Under the pieces are notes generated by a model that was not told where the DNA came from, ran no database searches, and saw only the letters and a program-made list of their open reading frames with translations. DNA of 36,102 nt from a candidate division WOR-1 bacterium RIFOXYB2_FULL_36_35. Its GTDB lineage: Bacteria > Margulisbacteria > WOR-1 > XYC2-FULL-46-14 > XYC2-FULL-37-10. Where the stretch lies: the NCBI GenBank assembly GCA_001771505.1, contig MEUA01000037.1, positions 1-36,102 of the forward strand. The letters are read 5' to 3'. A program made the translations under genes and the position numbers. Position 1 is the first letter of the stretch, and every line of letters starts with the position of its first letter. Positions 1-8,857 of this stretch are shown here, one piece after another.

Positions 1-70
1 AAATAATCTTTTCAGCCTTTGTTTGATCTTTTCTTAATATTCTTGCGAAATTTCGTTTTATTTCTTTCAT
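1..70 (-). CDS. DUF559-type endonuclease-like protein, N-terminal fragment
   Basis: The reverse strand from base 70 runs open off the left edge and reads MKEIKRNFARILRKDQTKAE, followed by KII. An opening of the form LRKxQTxAEKxxW is characteristic of the DUF559 family, small proteins with a Vsr/restriction-endonuclease-like fold. Only about 23 residues are visible, so no catalytic residue can be checked. An in-frame ATG at base 85 would add five residues (MQKKI); neither start has a strong ribosome binding site. A short hairpin repeat lies just upstream. Confidence 0.55.
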   Translation of the reverse strand, partial: MKEIKRNFARILRKDQTKAEKII

Positions 71-85
71 AATTTTTTTCTGCAT

Positions 86-392
86 TTAAAATAAATCTAA
101 TTTAAATAATAGCTTAAAATTGCCCATCAGTCCCTCTCCCTCTGGGAGAGGGCGAAATGCCTACCAGTTCTCAAACTATTTCAAGATTGGGTGAGGGCAG
201 AGAAATCCAGAATGGAAAATTCACAAAGTCATTATTTTATGTATCACAAAACTTTTCTTGCACAACGGTTTTTTTGCTTAATGACAACAATTATTGGAAA
301 ATGCTTTTTTTCTAGGAGAAAGTCAGGATAAGAAGTTTGTAGCATTCAGTACGGAAACAACCATGCATAATTTTAAGACTTTCGCAACAGGG
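86..392. other. intergenic stretch with a small hairpin repeat
   Basis: There is no convincing gene here. The stretch holds a perfect 9-bp hairpin at 132-152 (CCCTCTCCC, loop TCT, GGGAGAGGG), followed by a GGGTGAGGG segment near 190-198. The remainder up to the stop codon at 393 shows no further structure that I can support. A short open frame at 294-521 on the plus strand lies mostly inside the large minus-strand gene and looks like a shadow. Confidence 0.6.
132..152. repeat. 9-bp perfect hairpin of a pyrimidine-rich repeat
   Basis: The arms CCCTCTCCC and GGGAGAGGG flank the loop TCT. The arrangement, followed by TGGGTGAGGG about 40 bases later, resembles dispersed CCCTCTCCC/GGGTGAGGG repeats seen between genes in many bacteria. 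It lies between two minus-strand genes and lacks a T-run, so it is more likely a repeat than a simple terminator. Confidence 0.5.
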
Positions 393-3300
393 TCAATAAC
401 TCATCTCCCCATCACCATCATCCCCCCGTCCCTTCTTTCTTTTTTCATCTATATCTACATTATTCAATTTAACTGTCAATGTTATAGCAGGACGAATATC
501 TTCCAATTTCTGAGCCGTTGAGCTTGTCACTATTTTATCTTCAAGTCGTCCCGCACTTCCTATCAGAGAAATTTCTGCAATCTTAACATCGCTTGCGCCA
601 CCTTGGGTCTTTGTTAAATATATAATGCCATCTTCGTCCGGAGGAGTAAACCCGCCATTCCAATCTCTAAGTAAGCTGTTCACAATGGGAGGTAACAACC
701 TATTCTGTTCTCTGCTAAAAATATAATTGCCATTCTTATCTACTATAACTACATCCATAAGAAGCTTTTTTGCAATTTCATATTCACCCCGATTTTCTAA
801 TCGGGGCTCATCTTCCTGTAAAACATCCTGATATGATTCAATAAAAGATAGAAAAGATGTAAATACCGATAAAAACTGAGGGAGCCTTGGATGCATCCAT
901 ACTTCTCCATTGCGAACCGCTTTACTATCGCTATTTCTTCTATCTCTTGCAAGATCAGAAGGATAAAAATCACCCCTCAATCTCACCCTGTCAAGGTATC
1001 CCAAAAATGCCTCTGCACTAAAAGAAAAATGTTTCTCTGATACAGAGTCATCCTCGGCACGCTGCAACGATACAGCCAATGACTCTGAATAAAAATCTAG
1101 TCCTGGACGATAATCCATGTAAGCTTCACCTTCTACTCTATCTTCCACGGACATAATCGCATACAACCTCTCTCTTGTATGATTTTTTGAGTAGTTTTCT
1201 ATAGCAGCAATCATTGCATCTCTATTTCCTCTGCAACTATCATAAATCTCAAGCATCTTGTTTCTTATGTTACGATAATATTCAAGCCTTAGGAAAGATA
1301 ACAGGCCATGGGCGCCCGTATCTGCCAATGTAAATAAAAGAGTACTATTTAAAAGCTCCGCATATTTTGCTTTATTTACTGTTACAGTATCTTCCAATAA
1401 CAAAAGATCTGTTACATCCTTGTCTTCAAGCATTTCCGCGAAAGCTATGGGAGAATCGTGCCCGACATAAAGATTTCCAAAGATGTGATGATATTTTATT
1501 GTAAGCTCAAGAATCTTTTTAACTGTTTCAACACTGTTGTCGTAATCAGCCTGATCCACAAGCTTTTTTAATGCGACTCTTTCAGTGTCAGTTAATTCTT
1601 TATTTTTATCTATACCATCATATAATTTCTTTTTATTTTTTACTTTATCATCATCATATTTTTTAAATACAACAATGCCATCATCACGTTTAGACTTATC
1701 AAATAGATCCTTTGCCTTCTTCATTATAGAAGTAACATCGTTTTCTGCAACCCTTAGTTCCCCCCACGCTCGAAGCCCTGCCCCCTCAAGAAAGTCTGTC
1801 CTCCTGACCCCTTCATACCCAGCTCTGTCGTGAAGAAGAATTTCAATATCCCCCGCCCCTGCTTTACCAAGATCGTGAGTAAGCGCCAATAAAACCCTAT
1901 ATTCCAAAGGGAACATAGCAGCCAACCCTCTCCACCACCTTAACATAGTCCCTTTCTTTGATTCACTATCAAAAGGAGCAAGAGATGATAACCCATCTCC
2001 TAAAACAGAATAAGAATCAGGTCTGCTAAAGCCAATTTCAACCATTAAAAGGGCTGTTAAAAGGATATGCCAAGGTGTCCCCATATCATGCAAAGAGACA
2101 TCCTGTCCCCATTGCGTCATAGGATATCTGCCAGTTCGCAACCTGCAGAATTCTTTTAAGTACTGCTGCAATTTACCAACAACAGAACTATTCTTATCTT
2201 TTGCATATTGTTCTGCAAAAAATTGCGCCATACTATTAAAATTAGCTCCATCTACTTTAGGATCCATAATCCCTTCATAAATTTCAGCCATAAGTCCCCT
2301 CACCAAAGAGACCCTTACAAGGTCAGTATCTATGGCAAGACTTGGAATAGGGATCTTTATCTCATGACCGCTCTCTACGACAACCCTTTCCATAAAAGTG
2401 ATGGCAGAGGCAATAACTTCATTTTTCGATTTGTCTACGGTACTAATTATCTTATCGTAGCCGTCTTTCCCCTCTTCTAGTTTTTTATGAACTGCAATTG
2501 CATGATCAACCCTATCTTTAGCAGAGCGACCTGTCTCTTTCTCTCTAGTTGCAAGCCTCTCTCTTATGGCCTTCTCATTTGCTTGTAAATAGAGAGTCAC
2601 AACAGGCTTCTCTATATTGCCTGTCATTTTTTCTTTTTCCAACATTTTATTAACAAGCACTTTAAGCATCCTTGCGATAAACGGCCCGCAGACAATCATA
2701 TGCGGCCCGCCCGTAATAACAGCTTTCAAAACATCAGCTTTTGCCACCGCGTACCTTACTCCAAATTCACCCTCAACAACAAGAAAAGATCCATCATTTT
2801 CTCGTCCTGTAAACTCATCTTTTGACATGGCGATCTCTGATGAGAATTGCTCTTTTTCATAATCAAATGTATGCCCTGCAACTTCTCTGTCTGTATAGAT
2901 AGGGATAACCTTTGCTTTCAGGGAACTCTTTACAGCCCCCTCAACAAAGGTAGATTTACCAACACCAGATGTCCCTGTTACGGTAAAAAGCTGAAATTTC
3001 TCTCCCGGCTTAAAACTAACGTCACTATACCTTTCTTCATAATATGGCGCCAATTTATCACTTGATAAACCTGACTTAGAAACGAGTTCGTTATTCCATT
3101 GTTTCAATCTTTCAGCCTCATTAATACAATCCCTCATTAAAAGTATCCCATGATTTACTGTCCAGTCATCAGGGGCATATCCCACAGGAAATCCGCTTGT
3201 AATTCCCCTAAAAGCGTAACCAAGATGATCAACATTAAGCACAGAACCATTGCGCTCAGCTAAAACGTTAATAACATCTAATATAGAAACTCTGCTAATT

Positions 3301-4046
3301 ACATTAGAATTGGAAGAACCAACAAGGGTATCATGGTTTGCAAAACATAAAGCTGTAATATCTTTATCTAAAAAGCCGATCAGATTAAGTCTTGCAAAAA
3401 ATTTGGCTATCTCTTTAACTCCATAGAGGGCGTCATCCTGCGAAGCCGATCTATGTCCGATATTTCCCCAGGGCTCCATCTCTCCCCACTTATAAAAAGA
3501 GGCACCGTTATTCATTATAAAATCGTAACGACGGGAATTCAAAGAATCAGCCGCCGTCATTTTACCTGAAATTACAGCCTCTATCGGCCTTGTGTCTCCT
3601 ACAATGTCCTTCAAAGCTTCATGAAAGCCTCTTTTAGCTTCACTTGTCGGTATCCCTCTTAAAACAGAACCAAACAGAGGAGCCCTTGGAAGAAGCCTGC
3701 TTGGATGCGCACAACACAGCCATTGGACTACTTCATCTCTTCTTGCTTCAGACAGTTTCCCGCCTCTAATGGCTTCTCCCCACGCATCCTTATAAAAAGC
3801 TTCCGGAAGCCCTGATTTTAAATGCGGCGCTACAAGAAGAGGAGAGCTAACATCAACAACAAATCCTTCATTTCTAAGCCTTTCCGCCGTCTCCATAATA
3901 AATTTCATGGGAACACCAGGAAGAACCATTCCATCAGGTTTAACATATACAACTGCATGGCTCAAAGGTGAAGAAGAAGACCGACTCCCTCTAAACCCTT
4001 TCAAAAATCCAACGCTTGATGCATCTATTCTATTTAAATTAGACAT
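393..4046 (-). CDS. Large NDK-like / guanylate-kinase-like / HD-domain fusion protein
   Basis: A 1217-residue protein. Residues about 29-220 resemble nucleoside diphosphate kinase: KPDG at 36-39, then N195-IG-H198 matching the NxxH active-site motif, then an EIAKFF tail as in NDKs. Residues about 352-550 resemble guanylate kinase: P-loop GTSGVGKS at 358-365, a TDREVAG/FDY segment like the GMK substrate-binding TTRxPRxGExxGxDY, and a late RERLATRE stretch. Residues about 640-915 look like an HD metal phosphohydrolase: H660, H724-D725 in THDLGK, H853/H854, H863 and D909. A palindromic DNA repeat is read in frame at residues 1079-1090 (DEPRLENRGEYE). The ATG at 4046 follows an AAGGTGA ribosome site. 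It is the last gene of a three-gene operon, 11 bases after the preceding stop. The combination suggests nucleotide phosphotransfer plus hydrolysis; the real substrate is unknown. The C-terminal 300 residues are unrecognised. Confidence 0.85.
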   Translation of the reverse strand: MSNLNRIDASSVGFLKGFRGSRSSSSPLSHAVVYVKPDGMVLPGVPMKFIMETAERLRNEGFVVDVSSPLLVAPHLKSGLPEAFYKDAWGEAIRGGKLSEARRDEVVQWLCCAHPSRLLPRAPLFGSVLRGIPTSEAKRGFHEALKDIVGDTRPIEAVISGKMTAADSLNSRRYDFIMNNGASFYKWGEMEPWGNIGHRSASQDDALYGVKEIAKFFARLNLIGFLDKDITALCFANHDTLVGSSNSNVISRVSILDVINVLAERNGSVLNVDHLGYAFRGITSGFPVGYAPDDWTVNHGILLMRDCINEAERLKQWNNELVSKSGLSSDKLAPYYEERYSDVSFKPGEKFQLFTVTGTSGVGKSTFVEGAVKSSLKAKVIPIYTDREVAGHTFDYEKEQFSSEIAMSKDEFTGRENDGSFLVVEGEFGVRYAVAKADVLKAVITGGPHMIVCGPFIARMLKVLVNKMLEKEKMTGNIEKPVVTLYLQANEKAIRERLATREKETGRSAKDRVDHAIAVHKKLEEGKDGYDKIISTVDKSKNEVIASAITFMERVVVESGHEIKIPIPSLAIDTDLVRVSLVRGLMAEIYEGIMDPKVDGANFNSMAQFFAEQYAKDKNSSVVGKLQQYLKEFCRLRTGRYPMTQWGQDVSLHDMGTPWHILLTALLMVEIGFSRPDSYSVLGDGLSSLAPFDSESKKGTMLRWWRGLAAMFPLEYRVLLALTHDLGKAGAGDIEILLHDRAGYEGVRRTDFLEGAGLRAWGELRVAENDVTSIMKKAKDLFDKSKRDDGIVVFKKYDDDKVKNKKKLYDGIDKNKELTDTERVALKKLVDQADYDNSVETVKKILELTIKYHHIFGNLYVGHDSPIAFAEMLEDKDVTDLLLLEDTVTVNKAKYAELLNSTLLFTLADTGAHGLLSFLRLEYYRNIRNKMLEIYDSCRGNRDAMIAAIENYSKNHTRERLYAIMSVEDRVEGEAYMDYRPGLDFYSESLAVSLQRAEDDSVSEKHFSFSAEAFLGYLDRVRLRGDFYPSDLARDRRNSDSKAVRNGEVWMHPRLPQFLSVFTSFLSFIESYQDVLQEDEPRLENRGEYEIAKKLLMDVVIVDKNGNYIFSREQNRLLPPIVNSLLRDWNGGFTPPDEDGIIYLTKTQGGASDVKIAEISLIGSAGRLEDKIVTSSTAQKLEDIRPAITLTVKLNNVDIDEKRKKGRGDDGDGEMSY
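785..810. repeat. CCCCGATT palindrome inside a coding region
   Basis: CCCCGATT, a 4-base loop TTCT and AATCGGGG form an 8-bp hairpin within the 1217-aa gene. Read on the minus strand it contributes the peptide DEPRLENRGE without breaking the frame. The same element occurs in the 31828-33519 gene in the same reading frame and in several intergenic places. Confidence 0.85.
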
Positions 4047-4057
4047 AATAATTCACC

Positions 4058-7000
4058 TTACCTATCCCAAATCTGCTTTGGAGTTCCCTCATAATAATTC
4101 TCCAGTAAATTTCCAAGCGATTTCCACAGCTGCCCCGCCCCAAAAATCACATCCTCAGGTTTTAATTTCTCCTTCGTAGAAATATATTGAGCAGCATCAA
4201 CCCTCCTACCGTCGGGAAACCTGACATCGGCATCTGCAACATCCTGTTCAAGCGCAAGAGTTAATCCTTCAAGCTCGGCATCTTCAGCATTTCCCATATG
4301 CCCCAAAACATATCTTGCGACAGTATCATCTCGAGTCGATTTTTTCTTGTAAATAACGCCTATTGCTCCTCGCCCTATTCTCTCATGCGTGGGGAGGGAA
4401 CCATCTTCCAAAGTTTGAAAAACTGTTGGCATAAGGATAACCGGATCTTCATAATCAAGACCATTTATCAACTTATAGTGAGGGATATAAAGCGGTTTGG
4501 CTACTTTTGCCTTGTTCACAATCACCCAAGGATTAACAACACTTCCTGAAGGTAGATCCCCTGCAACATAAGAGTGTTCCAGATCCCAAATTACAACACC
4601 GTGATATTTTTGCAATATTTCAAATATTTTGTCTTTCTTATCAGCTTGATCTCTTTCGCCAACATTTAGCCCTTCTAAATTAAAATCTCTTCTAAAATGA
4701 ACAACATAACTATCAAATTTTTCAGGTATAGTATATCCTTCGCCATCAATAAAACCTTGTGCTAGTAAAGCAGTATAGAAATCATCACCCAACTCAGCTT
4801 TTTCAACTTTCTTAGCCCCGACTCTAATCATTTGTGCCTTTTGGGCTCCTATCTTTATTGTTTTAGTTTTAATCTCTTCCCCTCTATCTAAAACTACCGC
4901 TTTACCTTTTGTCATTATTAAAAGCTCCAGCTTTCTTCTCAATTCATCTTCCGTTGATTCTCTTTGTCCTGCAAGTGGCTCTGGCCTACCGATTGAGCCA
5001 AAAAGATTCATCTTAACAGCTTTTAACCTAAGCTCATCGCTTGAAAGATCTTCAAAATATTCCTGAAGCACCTTGTTAGCTAAGCTATCCTCTCCTAAAC
5101 TATCCAAACCAAGCAAATTATTTTGATCTAAATTTAACCTCGTAATATTAATAAGAAGTTTTTTAACTAACTTCACGTCTAACTCTGCTCTTGTATCTTC
5201 TTTTTTTATAGAAACTCCCGCAAGCTCAATCCCCGGAACAAGATTATAAGGATAAAGGCTTGCCTGCTGTTGAAGCCGTTTTGCATCCCTAAATGCGGCA
5301 TTTTGATGCATAAGATCAAAATGTTCCTGGTGACTATCCACAATAGTTCCACCATCGTTAAATCTACTCCCGACAGCAACAGCTACATTGTGTAATCTAT
5401 AGGCTTTCAATGAAACACGCATATAATCAAACCAGTCACGAGGATCTACATGTTTAAACTCATCTTTTTCACGAACCTTCATCCAAGCTCTGGCACGTAT
5501 TAAACGCTCAAGTGGAGTTCCAGCTATAACAACACAATCTCGCTTATCAACCTTCAAGTTGCGAACATATCCTTCTGTCACTTCAAAATCGTTAAAACCA
5601 AACTCCTCTTTAAATTTATCCTGAAGTTCAGGGTAATCTTGCATTTTATCAATCAATGCAAGGAGATCAGTTCTAGTCTTTTCAAGCTCTTTAACTTCTT
5701 CTAGCAATGCCGCTCTCTTTTTATTTCTTGCCTCTCTGAATCCTTCAAACATTGCACGAATAAACACCCCAGCCCAATCATACCAAGGGTTTTTGCTTAA
5801 AAGATTCATAAGCTCAATCTGTCTTCCATCATCCAAAACAGTAAAAGACATTCTGCTGAGTTCTCCGCCAAGGTCGCGAAGAAGGACCTGTTTTAAAGCA
5901 TACAAGAAAGTATTCAAATAGCTGTGTATAAATCCGTCTGCAACATCTCTCAAAACTTTCCAAGCTTCAGCATACTTGAGAGTAATCCCCAACTCTTTTC
6001 CAATTTCATCCCATTCTTTCTTTGTGGCAGATCTTCCCGCAGCAAAAACAAGAGTTGTCCAAGCTTCTTCGGCTTTTCCGATCTTTTTAAGATCTCTCAT
6101 TTTATCTGTAGTATCCAATGCCTCTTTTAACCACTCAGGGACATGAACTCCTGCCTTATGAACAAATTTGCCAGTAATAAACAGGTTAAACCTGTCAAAG
6201 TCGAGGCTTAAATCCTTCAAAATAACTTTGCCAGCTTCTTTGTATACCTCTCCAACGGCCATTTTCCCAAGCTGTTCATCACTAATATCTACGGCATATC
6301 CTGCCATTTCAAGAACTAAGCGCCTTACAACCCTTCGCAGTTTTTCTATCTCCTTAGGTTTCTCTTCCATGTCATAAAGGCATCCCATTAAAACCAAAAG
6401 ATGTCCTAAATCTAAAATACTCCCATATTGAGTATCAGGTTTTCCTTCTATCTCAACTTTAGAAGAAAATACTATAATTCCTTCATTCGCATCTCTTAAA
6501 TATTTCTCTCCCACTCTGATTGGAGCAGTTATAATATTAAAGAAAAACCATAAATTCTGATCACAGCCTGCAAGGATGGCAAAATCTTTACCTGCGTTTG
6601 GCAACTGTATGGCAATTGGAACAACACAAGTAAAAGAACATGTCTCCTGCGTTGAATTAAGTACAGCAGTAAACCCTTTATCAATATCTTCTGCCGTAGA
6701 CTCAACACCCATCCTGGTCCCCTTTCCCCCTTTACTTACAAATATAACAATCTTCCCCCCATTAAACATATGATACTTCTTTTCAGCAATAAGGGACATC
6801 TGGACAAGGCCTGCAACACTCCCTAGGGCTAAAGCCTCGTTTTGATCTTTTCTAATATCATCTTTATCCGTAGAACCAACGGTTACAACTCCATCATCTT
6901 CACTGCGGGTAACAGCTCGTAAAAACCCGTTTTTCAGAACTGATTCCAGTGTCAATCTTGCTCTCTCTCTCCCTGATGCATCTGTCTCATACTCAGTTGC

Positions 7001-8845
7001 AAGGAACTGAACATGATCAACTTTATATTGGCCTACATAATCACCAACAACTTGATCTTTAACAATTATCGAACCATCCTTTTGAATAATGCCATCCTGA
7101 ATCCTTCTGTTTCCATCTTCTTCCTTTTTACCAAGGAATCTAATTTTGTTTTCACCAATCTCTTCGGCGCAAACATACTCATCCATACCACCTTCTACAC
7201 ACAACTTAATAAGTTTAATTTTGCCGGTTTTTAATTTTTGTAAATACTCAAAAGTGCTTCTATCATCTTCATCAGGAAGTGGATCTGCGCTCGGCTCTCT
7301 TAGCTGAACTTTTTTTTCCTTCGAAAGATCACATCTGATTTTTTCTAATCTATCATTTAGTCCAAGCCTTGAAAGGACATTTGTCTTTGCCCAAACTCTG
7401 TTTGCCCTACACAATGTCGTCTGCTCTAAAAATATAAGAGTCTCTTCAATGGATGTATCCAATTCGGTTTCGACATCTCTTTGCTTATTAGCCTTCCTTC
7501 TATATAAATCCTCGATACATTTTCTAAGTTCAATCTTATCCTCTTTATCTCCCAACGTAGGATAAAGAGCTCTGGCGAGTACCAACCCATCTTCAATTAC
7601 TCTTCTATCATCCGAAAGAAGGGCTGCTTTTGCATAGCTTAAAACTTCCTGCTCTCTTCCCGCAAACATACTTGCCAAGATTTTTGTAACAGATTTCCTG
7701 ATAACTCTTGATGATCCGGGATCTGTGAAAACATTTAAAAGGTGATCAAAAGATATACCAACCTTACTTGGAGTAGATTCTTCCGCTAAACAGAATCTTA
7801 CAAAAGACCCTCCAACAAGATCTGGGACTTTGCTATCCGCTCTTTTAGGATTCTTACTTTTTTCAAAAGCATCTTGAGATTTAATTGCTTTACACCCAAC
7901 ATCCAAAGCATTTCTTAAATTCGTAGGCAAAGCAACTTTTTTGGCATAATCAGCTCCGTTTTCACTTAAAACAAGGTAAGCAAGATAGTAAATAAGTCCA
8001 TCTTCCCCTCCCTCCAAAAACTCTACAAAACGGTTCATTATGCCATTCTTTAAAACATTAAGTTCATCCGATACCAATTTCTGTTGATCTCCTGTAGCTA
8101 AAGGAGAAGGATCTCCTTTAAGAACGCGCAAAGCATCTCCTGCAAGACTCCCCAACCGTTCACTTTTTAATAATCTCTCAAAAACTTTTCTTGCCGTATA
8201 TATATCAGTAAGTCTTTCTCCATTAATGTATCTATTTAAAACATCCTCTTTCTCTTCTTCTCTCACACTACTACTTAAAAGCCTTTTAAAATTAGTAACC
8301 CTATCTCTCATGACAGCATTTGTAAGGTATCCACCACTCCCACCTCCTGATGCCGCAACAGAAGTACTTTCCGCACCCCCACCTGATGCCTCTGGCCTAA
8401 CTTCATCTCCTTTTAAATGGACATGATCCAGCTTAGCCCTCTCCGCTTTTGCATCCTCAATTAATCCAGGGTTTAATCCTGTACAAACAACCAAATTACT
8501 TTCTGGATTGGCGGCGCCAAAACGATCGATAAGACTATTCAATAAGCCAGGGATAGAAGATTTCTTGCCAACAAGATCGCGGGCTTTTAATAACTCAATG
8601 GTCCCCTCACTTAAAGGCCCAACTTTGGCTTGAAATATATCCAGATCAAGTTTCCCGTCACCTGTAACAAGGCTTCTATCAGACGCTAAATGTGTAGCTA
8701 AACGAAGATTATTCCCAACTGCCGGAACAAGCGCATCTCTTAGTGCAACTCTAAATAATCTCCCTCCGGGAGTACAACTAAACTTATTTCCGGTCATTGA
8801 CATAACCGCTCTTTGCAATAATTTATTTTTAATAGGATTGACCAT
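4058..8845 (-). CDS. Giant protein with a nucleotidyltransferase-like GGxGTRMG motif
   Basis: A 1595-residue protein that I do not recognise as a whole. The clearest signal is KGGKGTRMG at residues 705-713, preceded by a hydrophobic strand (KIVIFVS). This matches the GGxGTR(M/L)G signature of sugar-phosphate nucleotidyltransferases (UDP-sugar pyrophosphorylase type). A hydrophobic strand ending in GCD at about 760-762 may be the metal-binding Asp. The usual following PK is not evident. There is a Gly/Ser-rich linker at about 154-172, an alpha-helical N-terminal third and a charged helix around 1038-1090. No signal peptide or clear membrane helix is seen. The start at 8845 has GGAG about 10 bases upstream. 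Its neighbours are 12 bases upstream and 11 bases downstream, so translation of all three genes is probably coordinated. A UDPGP-like activity is possible but rests on one motif. Confidence 0.8.
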   Translation of the reverse strand: MVNPIKNKLLQRAVMSMTGNKFSCTPGGRLFRVALRDALVPAVGNNLRLATHLASDRSLVTGDGKLDLDIFQAKVGPLSEGTIELLKARDLVGKKSSIPGLLNSLIDRFGAANPESNLVVCTGLNPGLIEDAKAERAKLDHVHLKGDEVRPEASGGGAESTSVAASGGGSGGYLTNAVMRDRVTNFKRLLSSSVREEEKEDVLNRYINGERLTDIYTARKVFERLLKSERLGSLAGDALRVLKGDPSPLATGDQQKLVSDELNVLKNGIMNRFVEFLEGGEDGLIYYLAYLVLSENGADYAKKVALPTNLRNALDVGCKAIKSQDAFEKSKNPKRADSKVPDLVGGSFVRFCLAEESTPSKVGISFDHLLNVFTDPGSSRVIRKSVTKILASMFAGREQEVLSYAKAALLSDDRRVIEDGLVLARALYPTLGDKEDKIELRKCIEDLYRRKANKQRDVETELDTSIEETLIFLEQTTLCRANRVWAKTNVLSRLGLNDRLEKIRCDLSKEKKVQLREPSADPLPDEDDRSTFEYLQKLKTGKIKLIKLCVEGGMDEYVCAEEIGENKIRFLGKKEEDGNRRIQDGIIQKDGSIIVKDQVVGDYVGQYKVDHVQFLATEYETDASGRERARLTLESVLKNGFLRAVTRSEDDGVVTVGSTDKDDIRKDQNEALALGSVAGLVQMSLIAEKKYHMFNGGKIVIFVSKGGKGTRMGVESTAEDIDKGFTAVLNSTQETCSFTCVVPIAIQLPNAGKDFAILAGCDQNLWFFFNIITAPIRVGEKYLRDANEGIIVFSSKVEIEGKPDTQYGSILDLGHLLVLMGCLYDMEEKPKEIEKLRRVVRRLVLEMAGYAVDISDEQLGKMAVGEVYKEAGKVILKDLSLDFDRFNLFITGKFVHKAGVHVPEWLKEALDTTDKMRDLKKIGKAEEAWTTLVFAAGRSATKKEWDEIGKELGITLKYAEAWKVLRDVADGFIHSYLNTFLYALKQVLLRDLGGELSRMSFTVLDDGRQIELMNLLSKNPWYDWAGVFIRAMFEGFREARNKKRAALLEEVKELEKTRTDLLALIDKMQDYPELQDKFKEEFGFNDFEVTEGYVRNLKVDKRDCVVIAGTPLERLIRARAWMKVREKDEFKHVDPRDWFDYMRVSLKAYRLHNVAVAVGSRFNDGGTIVDSHQEHFDLMHQNAAFRDAKRLQQQASLYPYNLVPGIELAGVSIKKEDTRAELDVKLVKKLLINITRLNLDQNNLLGLDSLGEDSLANKVLQEYFEDLSSDELRLKAVKMNLFGSIGRPEPLAGQRESTEDELRRKLELLIMTKGKAVVLDRGEEIKTKTIKIGAQKAQMIRVGAKKVEKAELGDDFYTALLAQGFIDGEGYTIPEKFDSYVVHFRRDFNLEGLNVGERDQADKKDKIFEILQKYHGVVIWDLEHSYVAGDLPSGSVVNPWVIVNKAKVAKPLYIPHYKLINGLDYEDPVILMPTVFQTLEDGSLPTHERIGRGAIGVIYKKKSTRDDTVARYVLGHMGNAEDAELEGLTLALEQDVADADVRFPDGRRVDAAQYISTKEKLKPEDVIFGAGQLWKSLGNLLENYYEGTPKQIWDR

Positions 8846-8857
8846 AACCTATTCTCC

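Noticed and set aside
361-392. TTCGCAACAGGGTC near the end of the 1217-aa gene, similar to a MITE terminus
   Set aside because: Only about 10 bases match and no partner end was found on the left, so a remnant element cannot be supported.
4058-4400. Kinase-like glycine loop (RIGRGAIGVIYKK) near the C-terminus of the 1595-aa protein
   Set aside because: It resembles the Ser/Thr kinase loop, but fewer than 110 residues remain and no catalytic motifs follow, so the match is probably chance.
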